Source: Candidatus Stahliibacteriota bacterium
Lineage (GTDB): Bacteria; Hydrothermota; Tepidihabitantia; SM23-42
Assembly (NCBI GenBank): GCA_030670605.1
Contig: DAOVBK010000124.1
Location: 1 to 5,351 of the forward strand
Direction of reading: 5' to 3'
Length of the DNA: 5,351 bases
Below are positions 1 through 5,270 of this stretch, piece by piece; position 1 is the first letter of the stretch, and every line of letters starts with the position of its first letter. The position numbers were made by a program, and so were the translations under genes. Under the pieces are notes generated by a model. That model did not search any database and was not told where the DNA came from. It saw only the letters and a list, made by a program, of their open reading frames with translations.

Positions 1-274
1 TGTCCTTTTTGAAATCGCGAATATTGACCGCCAATTCCATTCGTCCATCGCCGTCAAGGTCGCGCACGGTATTGGGAAGAGTGTGCAGATAGAAATCTCT
101 CGGCACAGAGACTTCGCCTTCATTCTTGAGGTATTTGACTATTTCCAATCCGAAATAGGTAAACGGTATGCTACCGACCTTGTAATAGTTTACAAAACCC
201 TTGAGCTGCGATACTATCTCTTTGATCTTGTTCATGTCATTCAAATCGAGCGAAACGATGAGATGCTCATTCAT
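1..274 (-). CDS. pyrF: PyrF-like protein, N-terminal 91 residues only (runs off the left edge)
   Basis: The frame opens with ATG at 274 behind a strong GGAGG and stays open to the window edge. Residues 1-53 resemble the N-terminus of orotidine 5'-phosphate decarboxylase, the last step of UMP synthesis: LIVSLDL (5-11) matches the first beta strand with its substrate-binding Asp10, and YYKVG (30-34) carries the first conserved Lys32. The position directly after pyrK-pyrD supports this. After NEG (51-53) the match fails. The expected catalytic D-x-K-x-x-D-I-P-N-T-V segment appears only as D-F-Y-L-H-T-L-P-N-T-V (60-70), lacking the Lys and second Asp and needing a one-residue shift. It is followed by DLDGDG (72-77), typical of FG-GAP or calcium-loop proteins. 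The gene could therefore be an inactive homologue, a rearranged gene or an assembly chimera. PyrF identity is good for the first half only. Confidence 0.6.
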   Translation of the reverse strand, partial: MNEHLIVSLDLNDMNKIKEIVSQLKGFVNYYKVGSIPFTYFGLEIVKYLKNEGEVSVPRDFYLHTLPNTVRDLDGDGRMELAVNIRDFKKD

Positions 275-278
275 ACTG

Positions 279-283
279 CCTCC
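279..283 (-). promoter_or_regulatory. Ribosome binding site of the pyrF-like gene
   Basis: The minus strand reads GGAGG, then CAGT, then ATG at 274. This is the strongest Shine-Dalgarno match in the window and fixes the start of a frame that has no stop codon inside the window. Confidence 0.75.
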
Positions 284-293
284 AAAGACGTAC

Positions 294-364
294 TCGTGAA
301 TCGTCATTCGTATTCGTGACCAAACAAAGTATGAACGAGTACGAGCTACGAACCACGATTACGA
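294..364. repeat. Inverted array of TCGT / ACGA cores at 6-7 base spacing
   Basis: On the plus strand TCGT starts at 294, 301, 308 and 314 (steps 7, 7, 6). After a 17-base centre, ACGA starts at 335, 341, 348, 355 and 361 (steps 6, 7, 7, 6). The two arms are therefore mirror images in both word and spacing, and parts pair well: TTCGTATTCGT (307-317) against ACGAGTACGAG (335-345), allowing G-T pairs. A transcript would fold into a long stem interrupted by small internal loops. The array lies between pyrD and the pyrF-like gene and ends about 10 bases before the pyrF ribosome site. It shares its design, but not its core word, with the array at 3454-3549. I do not recognise a named family. It may be an interspersed non-coding repeat. 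Confidence 0.7.
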
Positions 365-379
365 ACATTCTTACCCTTA

Positions 380-487
380 CCCCGTTAGAGATTTTGCCTT
401 TTCTCATGGTTTTCATTTGGCTTCGTGCAGAGGTCTTTTTAGCCGCTTCAGTCATAGAATACCAGATTATTGAAATTCCTAACGGGG
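380..487. repeat. 15-base inverted repeat enclosing 78 bases, overlapping the end of pyrD
   Basis: The arm at 380-394 (CCCCGTTAGAGATTT) and the reverse complement of 473-487 (CCCCGTTAGGAATTT) agree at 13 of 15 positions. The right arm contains the last pyrD codons and its TAG stop. The word CTTACCC occurs next to both arms, at 370-376, 376-382 and 488-494, but not in a clean target-duplication arrangement. The interior carries a short minus-strand frame from ATG at 455 (MTEAAKKTSARSQMKTMRKG), with no good ribosome site visible. The arrangement resembles a miniature inverted-repeat element, but no transposase or clean duplication proves mobility. A loop of 78 bases is too long for an ordinary terminator. 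Confidence 0.5.
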
Positions 488-1315
488 CTTACCCATAAAC
501 CCTTTCAACTCCTTAATTATCTGTAGGGGTGCGTATGGATCACGGAGCACTGCCGAACCGACAGCAACTGCAGATGCTCCAGCCAAAAGAAACTCATAGG
601 CATCCTGACCTGACATAATACCACCCATACCGATTACCGGCACACCACAATCTTTGACGCGGTTCACACAGAAGAGTGCGAACGGTTTTATTGCCGGTCC
701 TGATAGCCCTCCTTTGATGAGCGGTTGCTTTTTGTGCACATCATAGGCAAGTGCATACACCGTGTTTATCAAAGAAATACCGTCAGCGCCAGCGTCAACA
801 CACCCGCGCGCTATCTCGCGCGGGTCACAGAAATTCGGGGTTAACTTCACAATGAGCGGCCGCGTTGTGCATTTTCTGACACGCGCGACTATTGATGCCG
901 CAACATGAGCGTCCTGACCAAACGCAGCACCACCTTTTTCAACATTCGGACACGAAATGTTCAGCTCAAAACCATCAACTTCATTTCCTATCATATTGAT
1001 GATGCGCTCATAATCATTGAGATAAGAACCAGCGACATTCACGAAAATCTTCGTGCGCAGTTTCTTGAGCTGTGGCAGAACGTGTGTGCAGAAAACCTCA
1101 ACACCCGGATTTTCCAAGCCGACCCAGTTAATGAGGCCGCTCGGTGTTTCATATATGCGTGGTGGTGGATTTCCCTTCCGCGGTTCGAGGGTAACACCCT
1201 TTGTGAAAAATGCGCCCACACTATTGGTAACGCGCTTGTACTTGAGCCCGAAACCAAATACACCAGAAGCAAGGAAAACAGGATTCCTGAATGATGTATT
1301 GAAAAGTTTAAGCAT
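479..1315 (-). CDS. pyrD: Dihydroorotate dehydrogenase, class 1B catalytic subunit
   Basis: This is the FMN-containing catalytic subunit that oxidises dihydroorotate to orotate in the cytoplasm; in class 1B it works with PyrK and uses NAD+. Visible family motifs in the 278-residue product are NPVFLASGVFG (11-21), the substrate and FMN strip KGVTLEPRKGNPPPRIYETP (39-58), NWVGLENPG (63-71), NVAG (93-96), and ELNISCPNVEKGG (117-129) with the catalytic-base Cys122 that marks class 1. Also present are KLTPN (157-161), GGLSGPAIKP (202-211), and the FMN phosphate loops GMGGI (229-233) and AVGSA (251-255). ATG at 1315 was chosen over the in-frame TTG at 1324 because GGGA lies about 9 bases before the ATG. 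The start overlaps the end of pyrK by 8 bases, implying translational coupling. The C-terminus stops soon after ELKGFM, roughly 20-25 residues short of usual class 1B proteins, and its final codons lie in an inverted repeat. Confidence 0.95.
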   Translation of the reverse strand: MLKLFNTSFRNPVFLASGVFGFGLKYKRVTNSVGAFFTKGVTLEPRKGNPPPRIYETPSGLINWVGLENPGVEVFCTHVLPQLKKLRTKIFVNVAGSYLNDYERIINMIGNEVDGFELNISCPNVEKGGAAFGQDAHVAASIVARVRKCTTRPLIVKLTPNFCDPREIARGCVDAGADGISLINTVYALAYDVHKKQPLIKGGLSGPAIKPFALFCVNRVKDCGVPVIGMGGIMSGQDAYEFLLAGASAVAVGSAVLRDPYAPLQIIKELKGFMGKPR

Positions 1316-2060
1316 TAAAATCAATCCCGCTCAGTTCGAACACAGGACCATCTGTACAAATCCGTTTGTATGTACCCTTGTAGAGAATCGCACAACCGAG
1401 GCACAGTCCACAACCGCAGCCGAGGAAATCCTCGCAAAACGCATACACAGGAATCGGAAGCCGCAATTGCTGAAGTTCGATGAGCATCGGGCGCGGACCG
1501 CATGCATAGGCGACCTCATAGGCATTCGTCTCGAGACCCCTCACCGCCTGCACGGCGGTCATGCGTTTCTTTGAGCCGTACTCAGCTACAAACAATGCTC
1601 TGTGAGCGATTTTTCTTATACGACCCTTCAGTATGATATCTTCGGGTCGCTTCGCTCCATAAAGAAATGTACAAAAGACACCATGTTTACTCAGTTTCTG
1701 CGCCAGAAAATACAGCGGCGCTACCCCGATACCACCTGCAATGAGAAGGCTTTTTTTTCGTATGACATTGATCGCCGTACCGAATGGACCAAGCATCATG
1801 AGCTTCTCACCAACATGTTTCTGGCTAAGCAGGTCGGTTCCTCTACCCACAACTTTTGTTATGAACAAAAGCTTACCGCCTGTATACGATGCTACACTTA
1901 TCGGGCGATTTAAAAAGGGATCGAGTCCATCACCAACACGAAGTTGGAAAAACTGTCCAGGCTGTGGGTCAATTCCAGGAGCGTATACTTCCAGACCGAA
2001 TGTATCCTTGCTATACCACTGCTTTTTTCTGATTGTGAGGGTCTGGGTCATTGTTTCCAT
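1308..2060 (-). CDS. pyrK: Dihydroorotate dehydrogenase electron-transfer subunit
   Basis: PyrK is the FAD and [2Fe-2S] subunit that carries electrons from the FMN of PyrD to NAD+. The 250-residue product shows, in order, a ferredoxin-reductase-type FAD domain with RPIS (52-55), the nucleotide-binding loop AGGIGVAP (108-115), CGPRPML (187-193), and a C-terminal cluster domain with C215-x4-C220-x2-C223-x11-C235 followed by TDGPVF, the PyrK signature. Two extra cysteines, C209 and C217, flank or interrupt that motif. Length is normal for the family. The frame also allows GTG at 2069 and ATG at 2051. ATG at 2060 is preferred because GGTGAG stands four bases before it, the same spacing as in the pyrF-like gene. 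It follows the lipoprotein gene by 40 bases and overlaps pyrD by 8. No PyrR-type attenuator or other pyrimidine leader is evident in the short upstream gap. Confidence 0.94.
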   Translation of the reverse strand: METMTQTLTIRKKQWYSKDTFGLEVYAPGIDPQPGQFFQLRVGDGLDPFLNRPISVASYTGGKLLFITKVVGRGTDLLSQKHVGEKLMMLGPFGTAINVIRKKSLLIAGGIGVAPLYFLAQKLSKHGVFCTFLYGAKRPEDIILKGRIRKIAHRALFVAEYGSKKRMTAVQAVRGLETNAYEVAYACGPRPMLIELQQLRLPIPVYAFCEDFLGCGCGLCLGCAILYKGTYKRICTDGPVFELSGIDFNA

Positions 2061-2100
2061 ACTACTCACCCATCACGTGAGCAGAAGGTTGCATTGCACC

Positions 2101-3438
2101 TTACTGCTCATCCGGCTCTTCACCTTCAGACGGTGAACCGTACCTTTCGCTAAAAATATTCTGAGCGCTTTTCGCATACTCAGAATTGGGGTATTTCGTG
2201 AGCAGATCATCCAGAACTTCCTGGGCTACGCTATCGTTCTTCAAGACATTGCCCGTTATCCACAGCTCGGCATACAGTGCTTTTGGTGCCCACACACTCT
2301 CGGGAAATTCTCTATAGACCTTTTGATATTCGACAAGTGCCTGCTCAGGTTCATTAAGGTCGACAAAGTATATCTCCGCAAGAAGAAATCGCGCACGGTC
2401 GGTCTGTTCAGTCTCGCTGGAGAGCGTATCGATCCTGCGCAACACATCTGCCATCGTTTTTGACTTCTTGCCATATTCACTCTGCGCATTGCGGTCTACC
2501 GATGAATCATAGAAGGCGATCGCCAACTCAACACTGTCTTCAGCTCTGTACAACTCGGCGAGTTTGTAGAATGCCTGGGCGGTCAACGGAGAGAAATCGC
2601 TCAAGCCTATTTCAAGATAGACATCTTTTGCCTCTTCGATATTACCCAGCTCAACATCAAGGTCGGCGAGGATAGTCCTGAATTCCGGGTCATACTCGCC
2701 CCTGAGAAAACTCCGACACGATTCGTATTCTCCCATTTCAAGGTACGTTTCAGCAACCTTAAGTTTCAGCTCCCGCTTTTCATCTTCCGTTTTCGCGATT
2801 TCGAGCAGTTCAAGATATGTCTCGCATGCATTGCTGTATTGAAGCTGATTGCGTTGCGCCTCCGCAAGAAGGGAAAGAACCCACCGTTTGTCTTGAGTGC
2901 CAAGTCGTCGACTGAACAATTCCTCTGCAAGTTCAGTGAGTTCAGCGTAATTATTGTCATGAAAATAGACATAGCCCAAAGCAAGCATAGCCTTGGTCGT
3001 GAAGCGTTCGAATGTTCTTGCCTCTTCCAGTGCGATGATCGCCTGCGCGATTTTCCGCTGTTTGTAAAATGCTAATCCTTGATAGTACAGTGCATCATCA
3101 TAGTATTTCGAATCAGGATAATTCACCTGCAAGAAACTGAGTTTTTCCAACGCACGCGAGTAATCACCTTTGTAGTAGTATGACGCGCCCATTATGAATA
3201 AAGCATCATCAATATATCGTGAATTCGGGTATTTGACAATGACTGCTGTCGATTTCTCGATCGCCTTATCAAATGAATCGTTGTCAAACTTCAATGTGTC
3301 ATGCGTAACCGCTTTCATGCCTTCGCGGAAGTTATTCTGGGCATTGTAGAACGTGTTGAAGTACGCACAACCTATCCATATCCCCGCGCAGAACAAAATA
3401 GCCAACGCTGAACGCACTCCCTTTATGTTCACGCGCAT
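2101..3438 (-). CDS. TPR-repeat lipoprotein, probably outer-membrane anchored
   Basis: This 445-residue protein has a short basic start, a hydrophobic segment (about 8-22) and Cys24 as likely lipidation site in WIGC; Trp at -3 is unusual for a lipobox. Ala at +2 would allow outer-membrane sorting by the E. coli rule. The mature start CAYFNTFYNA is a motif I associate with TPR lipoproteins of uncultured diderm lineages. Tetratricopeptide-like helical pairs are clear at about 53-142 (VIVKYPNSRYIDDAL, LQVNYPDSKYYDDAL) and 350-428 (YREFPESVWAPKAL, LTKYPNSEYAKSAQ), with weaker repeats between. The tail is acidic (EGEEPDEQ). BamD-like or scaffold roles are possible, but no specific function can be assigned. 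The frame extends upstream to 3495, but those 19 residues are encoded by the repeat array. ATG at 3438 has AGAAGG only 2 bases away, so GTG at 3432, with 8-base spacing, is an alternative start. Confidence 0.85.
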   Translation of the reverse strand: MRVNIKGVRSALAILFCAGIWIGCAYFNTFYNAQNNFREGMKAVTHDTLKFDNDSFDKAIEKSTAVIVKYPNSRYIDDALFIMGASYYYKGDYSRALEKLSFLQVNYPDSKYYDDALYYQGLAFYKQRKIAQAIIALEEARTFERFTTKAMLALGYVYFHDNNYAELTELAEELFSRRLGTQDKRWVLSLLAEAQRNQLQYSNACETYLELLEIAKTEDEKRELKLKVAETYLEMGEYESCRSFLRGEYDPEFRTILADLDVELGNIEEAKDVYLEIGLSDFSPLTAQAFYKLAELYRAEDSVELAIAFYDSSVDRNAQSEYGKKSKTMADVLRRIDTLSSETEQTDRARFLLAEIYFVDLNEPEQALVEYQKVYREFPESVWAPKALYAELWITGNVLKNDSVAQEVLDDLLTKYPNSEYAKSAQNIFSERYGSPSEGEEPDEQ

Positions 3439-3453
3439 ATCCTTCTCAAAATC

Positions 3454-3549
3454 CCAAACTCCAAGACCCAAGCTCCAAATAGGCACTAATGGCAAAAAAC
3501 TTGAACTGTTGAGACCTTGGGAATTTGGTTCTTGGTACTTGTGACTTGG
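3454..3549. repeat. Inverted array of CCAA / TTGG cores at 7-base spacing
   Basis: On the plus strand CCAA starts at 3454, 3461, 3468 and 3475, exactly 7 bases apart. After a 38-base centre, TTGG starts at 3517, 3525, 3532 and 3546, with a degenerate TTGT at 3539, so the steps are 8, 7, 7 and 7. The arms pair: the reverse complement of 3524-3542 reads CAAG-TA-CCAAG-AA-CCAAAT, against CAAG-AC-CCAAG-CT-CCAAAT on the left (3462-3480), differing only in the two-base spacers. The array fills almost the whole gap between tldD and the lipoprotein gene, so it would lie within their shared transcript. It has the same architecture as the TCGT/ACGA array at 294-364. Its role is unknown. It could be an mRNA-level structure or an interspersed repeat. 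Confidence 0.78.
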
Positions 3550-3560
3550 GTCTTATCACA

Positions 3561-4988
3561 TTATCCTGCAATGCCAACCTGTACATTCTGAAATCGTGCT
3601 GGCACAGTGCCGTGCCCGACAAACGCAGTCTGACCAGGTTCACCTTTCCCGCAATTGGGTGTACCAAAAAGCTGCCAGGATGCGCTGTTGCCGAGTGCAT
3701 CACAACTGCGCCAGAACTGGGGCGTAATACCCGTGTATGTCGGATTCTTGTAAACCTCACCGAGTTTGCCATTCTTGATCTGACGTGCGAGTTCGCAGCC
3801 GAACTGGAAATTCAACCGCTTATCGTCGATCGACCATGATTTATTGGTCGTCAGAAAAAGGCCATCCTTCGTGTCCGCGATCATGTCATTGAAAGCCCAT
3901 GAACCAGGTACGAGATTTATGTTTGTCATCCGTATCAACGGAATCCGGTTCCATCCATCAGCCTGCATGGCACCACTCGATACTCCATTGATGATCGGCG
4001 CGGTTTCTCGCGAACTCAGATAGCCAACGAAAATGCCATCCTTGATGAGGTAAATCTTCTGTGCAGGAACACCTTCATCATCCCAACCATACGTACCCAA
4101 ACCGCCAGGCGTCTGCGCATCAGCAACAATGTTAACGATCTCTGAGCCATACTGTAGTTTGTTCAGCTTGTCGATGGTGAGAAAACTCGTCCCTGCATAC
4201 GAAGCCTCAGTTCCGAGCACGCGGTCGAGCTCTGCTGGGTGACCGCATGATTCATGTGTCTGCAGAACCATCTGTTCGGCATCCAGAACCACTGTCGTCT
4301 TTTTCTGGGGACATGGTTTGGCTTTGAGGAGCATCAAGACCTCATCATGTATTCGCGAAGCATTATCAAGAAGGTCGAGTTCAGTAATAAACACATAACC
4401 TGCCTGGCGATGATTACCATATGAACGCGATTGTAGTTCTCCGTGCTCCATTGCATGTACTAAAATACGGGCACCTGAGAAGACCCTGTGCTGGTTGATA
4501 AATGAATGTTCTGTTGAGGCAAAATAGGTCTTGACACTATGAAATCTGAGAAGCCCGATATCCACCTTAATGCGCTTATCCTGACGCATGCGTTTGTCGC
4601 AGCGTATAAGCAAATCGATCTTGTCTTCCAGTGAATAGGTCATGGGATTCACGTTAACCTCGGTCTTGTATGCCCCGTTTTGCGATTCCAGAGCAGAAAG
4701 CCGGACGCCGGAAGACTTGACCTTTGCCGAAGCTGCGGCAATGCGCAACGCATCCTGTGACACCTGCTCTGCTTCCTGCTTGCCAATGCGGTTTGATGAG
4801 GAAAAACCCCATGCTGCGTTCTTAAGCACCCTTATACCAAACCCGGTATTTGTGTCATGCGTGAGTGCCTCGATGATACCATTCTTGACGACGATGATCT
4901 CATCTTCTCGTTCGACAACCCGTACATCACCGTAGTCAACTTTTTTCATGTGCAGCGTATCGATGATGCTCTGTAAGAACGTCTTCAT
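3561..4988 (-). CDS. tldD: TldD-family metallopeptidase
   Basis: TldD forms a cytoplasmic zinc protease with its paralogue TldE/PmbA. Family members degrade small unfolded peptides, mature microcin B17 and degrade the CcdA antitoxin in E. coli. The 475-residue product has normal family length. The zinc helix H245-E-S-C-G-H250 fits the family HExxxH motif, with Glu246 as catalytic residue, and Cys446 in PNCGKGEPGQ matches the third ligand. Other family marks are GFGIRV (49-54), TYGWDDEGVPAQ (299-310), MTNINLVPG (354-362) and the C-terminal VPARF (462-466). It is the first gene of the cluster, with a likely promoter directly upstream and AGGA about 8 bases before ATG 4988. No pmbA/tldE gene is visible on either side, although the two are often adjacent. 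Downstream comes the lipoprotein gene after a repeat-filled 122 bases. Confidence 0.94.
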   Translation of the reverse strand: MKTFLQSIIDTLHMKKVDYGDVRVVEREDEIIVVKNGIIEALTHDTNTGFGIRVLKNAAWGFSSSNRIGKQEAEQVSQDALRIAAASAKVKSSGVRLSALESQNGAYKTEVNVNPMTYSLEDKIDLLIRCDKRMRQDKRIKVDIGLLRFHSVKTYFASTEHSFINQHRVFSGARILVHAMEHGELQSRSYGNHRQAGYVFITELDLLDNASRIHDEVLMLLKAKPCPQKKTTVVLDAEQMVLQTHESCGHPAELDRVLGTEASYAGTSFLTIDKLNKLQYGSEIVNIVADAQTPGGLGTYGWDDEGVPAQKIYLIKDGIFVGYLSSRETAPIINGVSSGAMQADGWNRIPLIRMTNINLVPGSWAFNDMIADTKDGLFLTTNKSWSIDDKRLNFQFGCELARQIKNGKLGEVYKNPTYTGITPQFWRSCDALGNSASWQLFGTPNCGKGEPGQTAFVGHGTVPARFQNVQVGIAG

Positions 4989-4994
4989 AGCAGT

Positions 4995-4999
4995 ATCCT
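4995..4999 (-). promoter_or_regulatory. Ribosome binding site of tldD
   Basis: The minus strand reads AGGAT followed by ACTGCT and the ATG at 4988, a normal spacing that supports this start. Confidence 0.6.
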
Positions 5000-5012
5000 A
5001 TAGTATCCCATT

Positions 5013-5040
5013 ACTATATCCATAATCCGGCAAAAATCAA
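5013..5040 (-). promoter_or_regulatory. Predicted sigma-70-type promoter for tldD
   Basis: On the minus strand the -35 box TTGATT (5040-5035, four of six consensus bases) and the -10 box TATAGT (5018-5013, five of six) are separated by 16 bases. Transcription would start near 5006 and leave a leader of about 18 bases containing the ribosome site. A direct repeat of GGATACT (minus strand; 5008-5002 and 4998-4992, exactly 10 bases apart) covers the start region and could bind a regulator, but this is speculative. No second convincing promoter was seen for the downstream genes, so this one may drive the whole cluster. Confidence 0.5.
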
Positions 5041-5131
5041 GATGTGGTATGAAGCATTCTAAAATAAGGTCGCGAGACAAGCACCCTCACCCCCCTAACA
5101 CCTACACAAAGCCATTGGTACCTACACACAT

Positions 5132-5170
5132 CATTTTTACAAAACCTGCCGTGCAGTTTTTGTAAAAATG
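5132..5170. repeat. Near-perfect 39-base hairpin
   Basis: The left arm 5132-5149 and right arm 5153-5170 pair over 18 positions with one mismatch, around a three-base CGT loop. The stem runs from CATTTTTACAAAA at the outside to CTGC at the loop. No T-run follows outside the stem on either strand, so a simple intrinsic terminator is unlikely. It might be a protein-binding palindrome or an element end. Confidence 0.75.
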
Positions 5171-5199
5171 GGTCCGAAGATAGCTTTAATGGATGGTCG

Positions 5200-5214
5200 T
5201 GGGGTCTGACCCCA
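5200..5214. repeat. TGGGGTC-T-GACCCCA quasi-palindrome
   Basis: Seven bases on each side pair perfectly around a single central T, followed by an A-rich tail (AAAA). From memory, this GGGGTC/GACCCC word recurs near REP-type repeats and Y1 (IS200-like) transposase genes in many environmental genomes. That link is recalled, not shown by anything in this window. Confidence 0.6.
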
Positions 5215-5236
5215 AAAACCCAAGTTTTGTTGTTAG

Positions 5237-5270
5237 TGCAACATTTTTTTGCACGGTATATTTTGTTGCA
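5237..5270. repeat. TGCAACA / TGTTGCA inverted repeat around a T-rich centre
   Basis: TGCAACA at 5237-5243 is matched by its exact reverse complement TGTTGCA at 5264-5270, with 20 AT-rich bases between, including TATATT at 5257-5262. GTGCA (5236-5240) can alternatively pair with TGCAC (5250-5254), so two mutually exclusive hairpins are possible. An operator is conceivable, but no gene follows within the window. Confidence 0.4.

Noticed and set aside
294..364. CRISPR array
   Set aside because: Repeat units are only 4 bases with 2-3 base spacers and they change orientation half way, unlike CRISPR repeats and spacers.
267..455. Minus-strand frame of 62 residues in the pyrD-pyrF gap
   Set aside because: There is no clear ribosome site, its second half is encoded by the repeat array, and it overlaps the well-supported pyrF start. 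It is noted only as part of the possible repeat element.
380..487. Terminator after pyrD
   Set aside because: The arms are separated by 78 bases and no T-run follows on the minus strand, so an intrinsic terminator is not supported.
316..498. Plus-strand frame of 60 residues over the pyrD-pyrF gap
   Set aside because: It is made of the TCGT/ACGA array and the inverted repeat, has no good ribosome site and runs into the end of pyrD.
905..1294. Plus-strand open frame of 129 residues inside pyrD
   Set aside because: It is antisense to conserved PyrD segments, with no ribosome site and no recognisable domain.
1053..1574. Long plus-strand open frame (173 residues) across pyrD and pyrK
   Set aside because: It lies antisense to two genes with unmistakable family motifs, matches no family I know, and its composition follows from the codons of the opposite strand.
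3439..3495. N-terminal extension of the lipoprotein (MPLVPIWSLGLGVWDFEKD)
   Set aside because: These codons are the CCAA heptad array read through, and the extension would bury the signal peptide. The start at 3438 (or 3432) gives a normal lipoprotein.
3525..3839. Plus-strand frame of 104 residues over the tldD 3' end
   Set aside because: It is antisense to the conserved C-terminal TldD segment with the zinc-ligand Cys, and it starts in the heptad repeat.
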